Source: Lichenifustis flavocetrariae (lineage in GTDB: Bacteria > Pseudomonadota > Alphaproteobacteria > Rhizobiales > Beijerinckiaceae). From it: 64,000 nucleotides of DNA. The stretch covers positions 62,001 to 126,000 of the forward strand of contig NZ_JAMOIM010000009.1 in assembly GCF_026130545.1 (NCBI RefSeq), written 5' to 3'. The notes below the pieces were generated by a model. The model was not told the origin of the DNA. It saw only the letters and a list, made by a program, of their open reading frames with translations, and ran no database searches. Each line of letters opens with the position of its first letter. Within the stretch, counting starts at the first letter, position 1. Position numbers and translations under genes: made by a program. Below are positions 1 to 7,888 of this stretch, one piece after another.

Positions 1-183
1 GTCGACGTAGGTATTGCCGTCGGCGTCCCACACATAAGCGCCGCGACCACGTTCAATGAAGTGGGGATAGGGCGCGTAATACTTTCCCTCGCCTTGCGCC
101 CCCATGGGCGCAACCTTGCGGGCCCGCTCCCATAGCGCCTGCGATCTTGCGGTGTTGCTGGAAGGCGTGAAGTGCGGTGTCAT
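1..183 (-). CDS. Class III aminotransferase, N-terminal fragment cut by window edge
   Basis: Reading the minus strand from an ATG at 183 gives 61 uninterrupted codons that run off the window. The text includes LWERARKVAPMGAQGEGKYY and then GAYVWDADGNTYVD. That is the usual start of PLP-dependent class III aminotransferases of the glutamate-1-semialdehyde aminomutase-like group: an N-terminal helix followed by the glycine-rich DxDG strand. The catalytic lysine lies outside the window, so substrate and activity cannot be judged. It is divergent from the GntR gene at 430, and the palindrome at 238-256 lies between them, which suggests control by that regulator (inference). Confidence 0.8.
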   Translation of the reverse strand, partial: MTPHFTPSSNTARSQALWERARKVAPMGAQGEGKYYAPYPHFIERGRGAYVWDADGNTYVD

Positions 184-237
184 CCGTTCGTCTGCTCAAG
201 ATAGGCTCGCCAACAGGAACACTCGGCTTGAACCTCT

Positions 238-256
238 ATCTGATTTCATATCAGAT
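238..256. promoter_or_regulatory. Candidate GntR operator (7-5-7 perfect inverted repeat)
   Basis: The sequence reads ATCTGAT, five spacer bases TTCAT, then ATCAGAT: a perfect dyad in the 246-bp divergent gap between the aminotransferase start (183) and the GntR start (430). GntR/FCD regulators usually bind short dyads of this size in their own promoter. A related motif, TGATCAGATATCA, lies at 3818-3830 between the two SDR genes. Binding is inferred. Confidence 0.5.
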
Positions 257-429
257 CCTATGAAGTCAGTATGTTCAACTGTAAAAAATAGGCAGATGAC
301 ATCGTCTCAAAGACTATCCGATGTGCAGATGCTCGCTTTTATTTGCAGCGGAACGCGCGGTCGAGAGGCTTGCGGCTGTGCGCAAACTCTGTCTCATGTG
401 GTCACAGCCGATCGCGCGGACCTCGATTC

Positions 430-1101
430 ATGTTTTCCAAGACCGACCACGCCTACGAAAGCCTGCGCCGGAACATCCTCGACGGGCACTTGCAGCCGGG
501 GCAGCGGCTGCGGCTTTCGCATCTCGCCAAGGAACTCGACCTGAGCGAAATGCCCATTCGGGAGGCGTTACGACTGCTCCAGCGCGATGGACTCGTGGTC
601 ATGCATCTGCATCGCGGCGCAGAGGTCGCGCAACTCTCCTTTCAGCATTCCTGGAATATCGAAGAGGTGCGTCTTCATCTCGAAGCGCGCGCCTGTCTCA
701 GCGCCGCCCCTTTTCACGATGACGCGTCCTGCGGTCGCATGGAACACTTCCTGTCCGAGATGAAGAAGGAGATCGAGCGTCCGGTCGTACTCGCCCGCAT
801 CAACCGCAATTTTCACACCGAGCTCATGTCGCTCGCCCCTAATGCGTTTCTTCGCGAGCATGTTCAGGAGCTCTGGGACCGGGCCTGGCAATTGTCGTCC
901 GCATCCTTCTTCGAATTCATGCCGCATCGAATGAGCCGCCTGCCGATCGAAGGCAGCGAGATCCTGGCTTGTGTCCGCTCCCGCAATCTTGCGCGCCTCG
1001 ACATGGTTCTCCAGGCCCGCATCGCCGATTTGACGGAGGCGTGGCCGGCGGCGGCCGCGGCCTACGAGCGTCGCGCGCTTGCGCTTTCAGTTCCAGCCTG
1101 A
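430..1101 (+). CDS. GntR-family (FCD subfamily) transcriptional regulator
   Basis: This 223-residue protein has a winged helix at roughly residues 5-72, with the recognition segment LAKELDLSEMPIREALRLLQ (the GntR signature in which the regulator selects its DNA dyad). It is followed by an all-helical ligand-binding FCD-type C-terminal domain. The ATG at 430 is preferred because the wHTH begins directly after it; the 29 residues upstream in the same frame are low-complexity and lack homology. It ends two bases before the convergent deacetylase stop. It probably represses or activates the aminotransferase and the nearby deacetylase/SDR genes in response to a small acid or ureide metabolite; the ligand is unknown. 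Confidence 0.88.
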   Translation: MFSKTDHAYESLRRNILDGHLQPGQRLRLSHLAKELDLSEMPIREALRLLQRDGLVVMHLHRGAEVAQLSFQHSWNIEEVRLHLEARACLSAAPFHDDASCGRMEHFLSEMKKEIERPVVLARINRNFHTELMSLAPNAFLREHVQELWDRAWQLSSASFFEFMPHRMSRLPIEGSEILACVRSRNLARLDMVLQARIADLTEAWPAAAAAYERRALALSVPA

Positions 1102-1103
1102 TC

Positions 1104-2015
1104 TCATGCTGCAGGGTGATGGGTGATCCAGTGCTGCGCGATCTCCTCGCGACGGCAGATCCAAACGCCCTGTTGGGCCGCCACATGATCAAGAAAGCGC
1201 TCGAGACCTGCCGCGCGGGCAGGGTGGCCGATGATGCGCGAGTGGAGCCCGATGGACATCATCTTCGGGGCTTCCGCGCCTTCGCGATATAGGAGATCGA
1301 AGGCGTCTCGCAAGAAAACGAAGAAGTCCTCGCCCTTGGCGACTCCGCCGCGCACGAATTTCACATCGTTGTTGGCGAGGCTATAGGGCACGACGAGATG
1401 TGGACGTTTGTCGACATTCGTCCAATAAGGCAGTTCGTCATTGTAGGCGTCCGAATCGTAGACGAAACCGCCTTCCTCGACGAGCAGACGGCGCGTGTTG
1501 ACGCTTGGTCCATAGCGGCAGTACCAGCCGCTCGGTCGTCGTCCGATGGTTTTGGTGAGGCTCGCGACCGCCGCGTCGATCCGCGCACGTTCCTGCTCGG
1601 CGTTCATCGGCTGATGCCGTTCCCAGCGATAGCCGTGGCAGCAGACATCGTAACCGCCGTCACGGATCGCTGCGGCTCCCTCGGGATTGCGCTCAAGCGC
1701 CAGCGCGCAGGCAAACATGGTCGCGGTCATGCCGCGCTCTTCGAGAATCCGCAGAATGCGCCAGAAGCCGACACGGCTCCCGTATTCGAACATGGATTCC
1801 GCGGCGAGATCACGACCTTCGAAGCCTCCGCCCCCGCCTTCCGTCAAACCGGTTTCGCTCGCGTCGTCCCCATCCGGAACGGAAGGCTCCGAGCCTTCTT
1901 CCACGTTGAGAACGATATTCAGCGCGAGCCGTGCGTCGCCCGGCCAGCGCGGATGCGGAGGTCGGCGGCCATAGCCAATAAAGTCGCGCACCGGCCCTCC
2001 GGGCGGGGCTTTCAT
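1104..2015 (-). CDS. Polysaccharide deacetylase-fold hydrolase, PuuE allantoinase-like
   Basis: This 303-residue protein has the NodB/polysaccharide-deacetylase fold. The N-terminal stretch GYGRRPPHPRWPGDARLAL followed by LNVEEGSE closely resembles the metal-dependent or metal-independent PuuE-type allantoinases that open the hydantoin ring of allantoin. SRVGFWRILRILEERGMTAT and CCHGYRWERHQP are further family blocks. The ATG at 2015 overlaps the upstream stop (ATGA), so an in-frame start 57 bases earlier is rejected. It is translationally coupled to a second deacetylase at 2012-2911. An allantoinase or related cyclic-amidase role fits, but deacetylation of another substrate cannot be excluded. 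Confidence 0.85.
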   Translation of the reverse strand: MKAPPGGPVRDFIGYGRRPPHPRWPGDARLALNIVLNVEEGSEPSVPDGDDASETGLTEGGGGGFEGRDLAAESMFEYGSRVGFWRILRILEERGMTATMFACALALERNPEGAAAIRDGGYDVCCHGYRWERHQPMNAEQERARIDAAVASLTKTIGRRPSGWYCRYGPSVNTRRLLVEEGGFVYDSDAYNDELPYWTNVDKRPHLVVPYSLANNDVKFVRGGVAKGEDFFVFLRDAFDLLYREGAEAPKMMSIGLHSRIIGHPARAAGLERFLDHVAAQQGVWICRREEIAQHWITHHPAA

Positions 2016-2911
2016 GGCGCTTCGCTCCCAATCTGGCCGCGGTACCAATCGAGAATTTCGGACCCGGTCCACATCACGACGCCCTCATGTCCGAGGATAT
2101 GGTCGTAGAGCTTTTCAAGATATTTGATCCGGTGTGGCGCACCTGTCAGGTAGGGATGGATCGAGATCGCCATGACGCGCGGCTGATCGATTCCCTCCTT
2201 GTAGAGCTGATCGAACTGATCGACACCGCGCAGGAAAATCTCGTCCGACCGGTGTCCCTGTACGGCCGTGATGACCACATCGTTGATCTCGACCGAATAA
2301 GGCACGGAGACCACGGGGCGGGGTGACGCCCGCAGCATCACCGGCTGATCGTCGAGGCACCAGTCGCAGACATACTCGATTCCGGCTTCCGAAAGATGGT
2401 CGAGTGTCTCTGCGGTTTCGGTGAGGCCCGGACTTTCCCAACCGCGCGGCGCCTTGCCGGTCAAAGCCCGGATCGCATCGATCGTGTCCCGGATCGCAGC
2501 CCGTTGGTCATCCACCTTGTGCATCGGCCGCTGCACATAACCATGGCCAATGAAATCCCATCCGGCATCGAATGCCGCCCGGCACGCCTCCTCATACAAG
2601 GTGCAAGCCGTACCGTTGACAGCGAAACTGGCCTTCAGATTGCGGGCGCCCAGCACCTCGAGAAAGCGCCAGAAGCCGACCCGCATCCCGTATTCGTGCC
2701 ACGCCCAGTTTGGAACGTCGGGAAGCAGCGGCTGCCCCATCGGGGGCGGCAGCACGGCCCGGGGCATCGGATCGGTCGGGCTCCAATTCTCCACGTTGAC
2801 GATGGTCCAGACGGCGACCCTGGCCCCGCCGGGCAGGCGCAATCTCGGTCGGGTCGCGATGGGTTGGTAGGAGAGGCGGTCACGAATGGCTTGTGCCGGA
2901 GGAAGTGCCAT
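2012..2911 (-). CDS. Polysaccharide deacetylase family protein
   Basis: This 299-residue protein is a paralogue of the downstream PuuE-like gene. The shared blocks are EYGMRVGFWRFLEVLGARNL, a conserved HGY (residues ~120) and a late SIHPYLTG segment corresponding to SIGLHSRIIG in the neighbour. No signal peptide is visible, so it is cytoplasmic, which argues against cell-wall deacetylation and for hydrolysis of a soluble amide or ureide. It ends with an ATGA overlap into the next gene and starts 9 bases after the SDR gene at 2921. The two paralogues may form a heteromer or act on successive substrates (inference). Confidence 0.83.
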   Translation of the reverse strand: MALPPAQAIRDRLSYQPIATRPRLRLPGGARVAVWTIVNVENWSPTDPMPRAVLPPPMGQPLLPDVPNWAWHEYGMRVGFWRFLEVLGARNLKASFAVNGTACTLYEEACRAAFDAGWDFIGHGYVQRPMHKVDDQRAAIRDTIDAIRALTGKAPRGWESPGLTETAETLDHLSEAGIEYVCDWCLDDQPVMLRASPRPVVSVPYSVEINDVVITAVQGHRSDEIFLRGVDQFDQLYKEGIDQPRVMAISIHPYLTGAPHRIKYLEKLYDHILGHEGVVMWTGSEILDWYRGQIGSEAP

Positions 2912-2920
2912 GAGTGCCTC

Positions 2921-3679
2921 TCAGACCATCACGTCGCCGCCGTTCGGCGACAAGGTCTGGCCGACATAATAGGAGCCGGCCTCCGAGGCCAGCATCAGCA
3001 CGGTCGGCGCCATTTCGTCGGGCTCGCCGAACCGCTTGATCGGAAGTTCCCCCATTTTCGCCGCTCGCCATTCGTCCGACAGGCCTTTCAGCATGTCGGT
3101 TTCGATCGGTCCCGGCGCGATGCCATTGACCAGCACGTTATGCGGCGCGCCTTCATAGGAGAGGGCCCGGGTGAACCCCAGAATGCCCGCCTTGGCGGCG
3201 CAATAATGTGCCATGCCGCCGCCCCCCTTGTAGGCGAGCTGCGACGAGAAATTGACGATCCGGCCCCATCTGCGGGCCACCATCTTGTCGAAGAAATGAT
3301 GGGTGACGAGGAATGTGCCGCGGAGGTGGACGCCGATCATTCGGTCCCAGGCCGCGATCGTGAGTTCGCCAAAGGCACAATGGCCGCCAATGCCGGCGCA
3401 ATTGACCAGAATGTCGACCTGCCCGAGCGTCGCTTCCGCCCATTGTGCCAGGGCCGCGACCTGATCTTCGTCGGCGACGTCGCAGGCACGGCCATGAACC
3501 GAGGCGCCGACGGTCGAGAGCCGTTCGATCAGCGCCATGGCATTTGCCTCGTCATCGACATGGCAGAATGCGACCTGGGCGCCGTGTGCGCACAAGATCT
3601 CGACGACGGCGGCCCCGATGCCCCGGCTCCCGCCGGTGACAAGGGCCTTTCGGCCGGTGAGGTCGAAGGTTTTTGGCAT
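2921..3679 (-). CDS. SDR-family oxidoreductase (FabG-like)
   Basis: A 252-residue classical short-chain dehydrogenase. The cofactor loop is TGGSRGIG near residues 15-22, followed by the NCAG block and the catalytic set Ser (NFSSQ), Tyr and Lys in YCAAKAG, and the C-terminal segment GQTLSPNGGDVM. It probably uses NAD(P)H for oxidation or reduction of a hydroxyl/keto group. It is the first gene of the three-gene operon 3679 to 1104 and stands divergent from a second SDR at 4089. Substrate cannot be read from sequence. Confidence 0.88.
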   Translation of the reverse strand: MPKTFDLTGRKALVTGGSRGIGAAVVEILCAHGAQVAFCHVDDEANAMALIERLSTVGASVHGRACDVADEDQVAALAQWAEATLGQVDILVNCAGIGGHCAFGELTIAAWDRMIGVHLRGTFLVTHHFFDKMVARRWGRIVNFSSQLAYKGGGGMAHYCAAKAGILGFTRALSYEGAPHNVLVNGIAPGPIETDMLKGLSDEWRAAKMGELPIKRFGEPDEMAPTVLMLASEAGSYYVGQTLSPNGGDVMV

Positions 3680-4088
3680 GGGTCAGATTCCCGTATCACT
3701 CCGCGAGATCTTTGCAGCAGCAAAAGCGACGCCAAGTCGTAAGCTTCGACATCTTCGTAGAAAGCAGCGTGACGATGCGTACGAGACCGGCATACATTGC
3801 TTTCAAACTCGGCAATGTGATCAGATATCAACTTTCGTGCACCTCGGCGGCTTGTCGGAGGCGATGAGCGTGGAGCTTCATGCCCTGACAGGCAATGCGA
3901 TGCGGTGGCGGTGCTAGCCCTGAAGCTGGGCCAAATGCGATGCGGGTTACCACCTTCGTGCTTCTCTCACTTCGATTGGCGTAGCGGTTGCTTGGACTCG
4001 GTGAGATCGGACCGTCGTGAGCGATCATGTCGGCCGCCAAACGACGGCCGCCGAGACGCAGAGGTCTTCAGGGCAGGGATCACCGGAC
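3680..4088. other. Divergent promoter region between two SDR genes
   Basis: This 409-base gap holds no convincing coding sequence; the open frames there lack family motifs. At 3818-3830 it carries TGATCAGATATCA, which shares ATCAGAT with the perfect dyad at 238-256. A Shine-Dalgarno-like cagggat lies about ten bases before the ATG at 4089. Confidence 0.5.
3818..3830. promoter_or_regulatory. Candidate second operator for the GntR regulator
   Basis: TGATCAGATATCA has partial dyad symmetry and contains the same ATCAGAT half-site as the repeat at 238-256. It sits about 140 bases upstream of the minus-strand SDR start. The match is short, so this is a hypothesis. Confidence 0.3.
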
Positions 4089-4838
4089 ATGCAACTCGCG
4101 GGACGAAAAGCGTTAGTCACCGGCGCTCAGCAAGGTATCGGTCGCGCGATCGCCATCGAATTCGCCCGCCAGGGTGCTGATGTGGCCATCAACTATCTCG
4201 ACGGACAAGAGGCCGCCGCTGACGTGGCGCGGACCTGCGAGACGTTCGGGGTCAAGGTCGTCATCCTGCAAGGCGATGTCGCCGACATCCCAGCACTGGA
4301 TGGCCTCGCGAGCCGCGCCGAAGCGGCCATTGGCACAATCGATCTTCTCGTCAACAACGCCGGCATTTTCCCGCGCGCCCATTTCCTCGAGCTCACGGAA
4401 GACACCTGGGACGCCGTTCACACCATCAACCTGAAAGCCAGCTGCTTTCTGGCTCAGGCCGTGGCCCGGCGCCTCGTCGCCGCAAAACAGACGGGAGCGA
4501 TCATCAACATGGCGTCAGCCTCCGTTCAAGGCGGCGCCAATTCGGCCCATTACAGCGCCTCGAAAGGCGGTGTGGTCTCGTTAACGCGCGGCATGGCCAC
4601 GGATCTCGTCGATTTCGGCATCCGCGTGAATGCCATCGCGCCTGGCTGGACGGACACGGCACAGCCACGCTTCGGTCATTCCGAGGAGGAGTTGATTGAG
4701 ATCGGCGCGCAGCTTCCCATGAAGCGCATAGCTCGACCCGAGGAAATCGCAACCACGGCCACGTTCCTGGCCAGTGATGCTTCGAGTTATATGACGGGGC
4801 AGACGATCCACGTGAACGGTGGAAGCTTCATGTCGTAG
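4089..4838 (+). CDS. SDR-family oxidoreductase (FabG-like)
   Basis: A 249-residue classical SDR. The cofactor loop is TGAQQGIGRA near the N terminus; NNAG follows, then the catalytic Ser in NMASASVQGG and Tyr/Lys in YSASKGG, then APGWTDT and the C-terminal GQTIHVNGGSFMS. The ATG at 4089 has a purine-rich ribosome site about ten bases upstream and begins directly with the first beta strand, so the 24-codon in-frame extension is rejected. It is divergent from the other SDR and probably belongs to the same regulon; the two may oxidise and reduce successive intermediates. Confidence 0.88.
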   Translation: MQLAGRKALVTGAQQGIGRAIAIEFARQGADVAINYLDGQEAAADVARTCETFGVKVVILQGDVADIPALDGLASRAEAAIGTIDLLVNNAGIFPRAHFLELTEDTWDAVHTINLKASCFLAQAVARRLVAAKQTGAIINMASASVQGGANSAHYSASKGGVVSLTRGMATDLVDFGIRVNAIAPGWTDTAQPRFGHSEEELIEIGAQLPMKRIARPEEIATTATFLASDASSYMTGQTIHVNGGSFMS

Positions 4839-4961
4839 CCTGACCGTCCCAGGCATCCTTGGCCTTGACCAACGCCTGAGGCAGACTTGATTCTCACGCG
4901 GCGCCAAGCAGTGCTCAAACGAATAGAGCCGAGATCGATCTCGCTCTCTGCGGTCGCGACC

Positions 4962-5819
4962 TCAAACAAGCGTCAGTTTGCTGATGGACGATGGGTCTAT
5001 CTCCGCGAGATAGAGGCCGCCGTGCGGGTCGGCCGCAATCCCATGGGCGCCGTTGAGGGATGGGCGGGCCCGGCCGAGGCGGACGCCGTCGGGGGAGAAT
5101 GCGGTGAGACTCGGAACCTGATCAGTGACCAGAATCGTGCCGTCGGGTAGGGCACAGAGGTCCATCGGGCGGCAAAGGCCATCCAAGTTGGCCAGCCATC
5201 CCCCTTGCCGGTCGAACACCTGCACGCGATCGTTCTCGCGGTCGCAGACGAGAACATGGTCATGGCTGTCGATGAGGATCGAATGCGGAGTCATGAAGGC
5301 GCCCGGACCATGGCCGATGCTGCCGAAGGAGGAGCGCAGGGTGCCGTTGCGGTCGAAGCGATGCACGCGGGCGTTGCCGTAGCCATCCGCGACGTAGATG
5401 TCTCCGTCGGACGCCACCGCGACTTTGGTCGGATGGTTGAACGGATCTTCCCACGACGGCCGATGGCGCTCGCCGAGGGCGAAGAGGAGGGCGCCCTGAA
5501 GGTTGAAACACAGGACCTGATGGGCGTCGCGATCGACGATGAAGACGCGGTCTTGGTGATCGATCGTAATCCCGTGCGAATCGAAAACATGACCTTCGCC
5601 GTAGGAATACAGGAACCGGCCGTCCGCATCGAAGACGACGGCCGGCGCGGGGCCCCGGCGCAGCACGTGAACGCGCCTATGACTGTCGACCGCGACCATG
5701 CTGACCCGCGCCGGCGCGATCGTCGCTGGCAGATCCCCGAAATTGCGCAGAACCGTGTAGCGACGTCCCGCGAGGACGATCATGCCGGTTTCCGGTACGG
5801 TGCGATCAGGATTGGGCAT
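4962..5819 (-). CDS. NHL-repeat beta-propeller protein
   Basis: This 285-residue protein consists of tandem NHL-type repeats. Examples are DSHGITIDHQDRVFIVDRD, HPTKVAVASDGDIYVADGYG and TPHSILIDSHDHVLVCDREN, giving roughly six blades of a propeller. The family includes peptidyl-alpha-hydroxyglycine lyase-like and 6-bladed lactonase-like proteins. No signal peptide is visible, so it is probably cytoplasmic. Its start overlaps the end of the racemase gene by 14 bases, which places it last in the amidase/transporter operon. A lyase or lactonase role for the imported compound is possible but unproven. Confidence 0.8.
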   Translation of the reverse strand: MPNPDRTVPETGMIVLAGRRYTVLRNFGDLPATIAPARVSMVAVDSHRRVHVLRRGPAPAVVFDADGRFLYSYGEGHVFDSHGITIDHQDRVFIVDRDAHQVLCFNLQGALLFALGERHRPSWEDPFNHPTKVAVASDGDIYVADGYGNARVHRFDRNGTLRSSFGSIGHGPGAFMTPHSILIDSHDHVLVCDRENDRVQVFDRQGGWLANLDGLCRPMDLCALPDGTILVTDQVPSLTAFSPDGVRLGRARPSLNGAHGIAADPHGGLYLAEIDPSSISKLTLV

Positions 5820-6564
5820 CGGCGTGACTCATGCGGTCGGTGAGCGGGGCAGGGAGCCCGATCGAGGATTTCGGGCCGGGACGAGCGAAGCCTCCTCCGA
5901 CAGCCTTGCGCGGATTAAGCGCGACCAGCAGTTCGGCCTGCTTGACCGCCGCCGCGACGGGATCGACGATCGGAATCGGCAGCCTGTCGACGACCTTGGC
6001 CGCGAGACCCGCGAGCGGCGCGCCGGCGAAGATCAGCACGTCGGCGCCTGACGCGCGCACGGTCTCCTGTGCGAGCGCCACAAGGCGCTGCTCGTTCTGG
6101 TCTTGAACGGCATCGATCGACGGTACCGGCCCTTCGAGCGCGACAATGCCGGCGCAGCGGCCGGCGAGCCCGTGCAGGTCGACGCAATCGCGGAACCAGG
6201 GGCATAAGGCGCGTGTGAACGTCACGATGGCAAAGCGCTGGCCGAGCATGCAGGCGGTCAGCATGGCCGCCTCGGACACGCCGACCACTGGGATATCGAA
6301 GAGTTCGCGCGCGCCAAGAAGCCCAGGGTCGCCGAAGGCCGCCACGATGGCGGCGTCGACGGTGTGGTGCGCTTCAGCAAGCATTTCCAGCACCACGGCG
6401 CCACCGACCTGGGCTTCGGCCCGGGTGGCGATATACGGGAAGCCGCGCGACGCTGTCAGCGGCACGAGTTCGGTTCCAGGGCTCGCGACGGCGCGCCCGG
6501 CCGCCATCATCAGCGTCGTGACAGACGATGTGGTGTTGGGATTGAGAAGCAGGATGCGCGGCAC
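5806..6564 (-). CDS. Hydantoin racemase / Asp-Glu racemase superfamily protein
   Basis: A 252-residue protein of the Asp/Glu/hydantoin racemase superfamily. It opens with PRILLLNPNTTSSVT (the usual NPN-T start) and has the two-cysteine type active-site segments. The first is normally near the middle: here AAFGDPGLLGARELFDIPVV carries Asp where many racemases have Cys. The second lies in the DVLIFAGAPLAGLA region, also without a Cys. The loss of both Cys candidates would argue against ordinary racemization. A GTG at 6564 is chosen because the family motif starts right there; an upstream extension would overlap the amidase. Related genes accompany hydantoinases. Confidence 0.75.
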   Translation of the reverse strand: MPRILLLNPNTTSSVTTLMMAAGRAVASPGTELVPLTASRGFPYIATRAEAQVGGAVVLEMLAEAHHTVDAAIVAAFGDPGLLGARELFDIPVVGVSEAAMLTACMLGQRFAIVTFTRALCPWFRDCVDLHGLAGRCAGIVALEGPVPSIDAVQDQNEQRLVALAQETVRASGADVLIFAGAPLAGLAAKVVDRLPIPIVDPVAAAVKQAELLVALNPRKAVGGGFARPGPKSSIGLPAPLTDRMSHADAQS

Positions 6565-6574
6565 GGGCGGAACT

Positions 6575-7888
6575 TTAGTGGGGAGGGGACAGCAGCAGCT
6601 GTGCGGCTGCACGCAGAAGCGTCGCGTCGTTGCGCGAGCGGGAGACAAGTTGCAGGCCGAGCGGCAGCCCGTTCTCCCCCTTCAAGAGGGGCAGGCTGAT
6701 GGAGGGGACGCCGAGCAGGGTCCACAGCGTGGCGAAGAGGGGATCGCCCGTGCCATCGACGACCAATGGCGCGATGCCGACAGAGGCTGGCGTGATCAGC
6801 GCATCGTAGGGCGCGGCAATGGCGTCGAAGCGCAGGCGCAGATCGCTGCGGGTCTGGAGCGCGCGAAGCAGATCGACAGCCGATCGGGATCGTCCCCGGT
6901 CGATGGTCTTGAGCACGAGGTCCGGCATCAGGTCGCGATGCGTTTCGGCATCGGCCCGGTAGGCTTCGGCGATGCCGGTTTCCATGATGAGGGTCAGGAC
7001 CTCGGCCGCCGTCGCAAAGTCCGATGGGAGCTCGACGTCTTCGATCGGAGTGGCGGCGCCGGCCGTGAAGGCTTCGATGGCCTCGCGCGTCGACCGTTCC
7101 GCGCGCAACCAGTAGGGGCCTCGGACAAGACCAATGCGGAGCGCCCGGTGGCCGTCGTCAACCACGACCTCAGCGTCAAAGCTCTGCTCGTCTGTCTCGT
7201 CGCGACCACCGAGAGCCTGGGCGAGAAGCGCGACGTCGTCGACGCTTCGGGCCATGAGCCCCGGTTGGTCGAGGATCGCGGCTTGGCGGAGGATTCCGGT
7301 TCTCGGCAGGAGGCCGAGGCTCGGCTTGTAGCCGACGATGCCGCAAAACGACGCGGGCCGGATGGTCGAACCGTTGGTCTGCGTGGCCAGGGCGGCGGGC
7401 ACCATGCCGGCCGCCACCGCGGCGGCCGAGCCGCTCGATGAGCCGCCGGGTGTGCGGGCGAGATCATGGGGGTTTCGTGTCGGCCCCGGAACGAAGAGCG
7501 CATATTCGCTGGTGACCGTCTTGCCGACCACGATGGCACCCGCCGCGCGCAGGCGCGCCACCAGCGTGGCGTCTTGGGCTGGGCGCCGACTTGCGTGAAC
7601 GCGGGTGCCGTAAGTGGTGGGCATATCCGCCGTATCGATGATGTCTTTGACACCGACCGGAAGACCATGCAGCGCCGGCAAGGGCATGCCCGCCGAACGC
7701 CTTTCGTCCGCCGCTCTCGCTGCCGTCAGGGCGGCCTCGGGAGCGAGAAAGGCCCAAGCGTGCACCGAGGATTCAAGCGCCGCGATGCGATCGAGATGCG
7801 CCTCCATCACGTCGACCGCGCTGACCCTGCCATCGGCCATCGCCCGCACGAGCTCTCGCGCAGTCCAGTCGTGTAACGGCACCGTCAT
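6575..7888 (-). CDS. Amidase signature family hydrolase
   Basis: A 437-residue amidase-signature enzyme. The Ser-cisSer-Lys triad can be read as K81 in PVGVKDIID, S150 in the glycine/serine loop TPGGSSSGSAAAVAAGM and S174 in QTNGSTIRPASFCG. The length is normal for the family, which includes aryl-amidases, allophanate hydrolases and N-carbamoyl hydrolases. It overlaps the upstream permease by ATGA and is followed ten bases later by the racemase-like gene. In this context it may hydrolyse the open-chain amide produced by ring-opening of an imported cyclic ureide (inference); the exact substrate is not visible. Confidence 0.88.
   Translation of the reverse strand: MTVPLHDWTARELVRAMADGRVSAVDVMEAHLDRIAALESSVHAWAFLAPEAALTAARAADERRSAGMPLPALHGLPVGVKDIIDTADMPTTYGTRVHASRRPAQDATLVARLRAAGAIVVGKTVTSEYALFVPGPTRNPHDLARTPGGSSSGSAAAVAAGMVPAALATQTNGSTIRPASFCGIVGYKPSLGLLPRTGILRQAAILDQPGLMARSVDDVALLAQALGGRDETDEQSFDAEVVVDDGHRALRIGLVRGPYWLRAERSTREAIEAFTAGAATPIEDVELPSDFATAAEVLTLIMETGIAEAYRADAETHRDLMPDLVLKTIDRGRSRSAVDLLRALQTRSDLRLRFDAIAAPYDALITPASVGIAPLVVDGTGDPLFATLWTLLGVPSISLPLLKGENGLPLGLQLVSRSRNDATLLRAAAQLLLSPPH

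Noticed and set aside
2396-3742. 448-codon open frame on the plus strand
   Set aside because: It is the reverse complement of the SDR and deacetylase genes, which have clear family motifs. It has no domain of its own; long shadow frames are common in GC-rich DNA.
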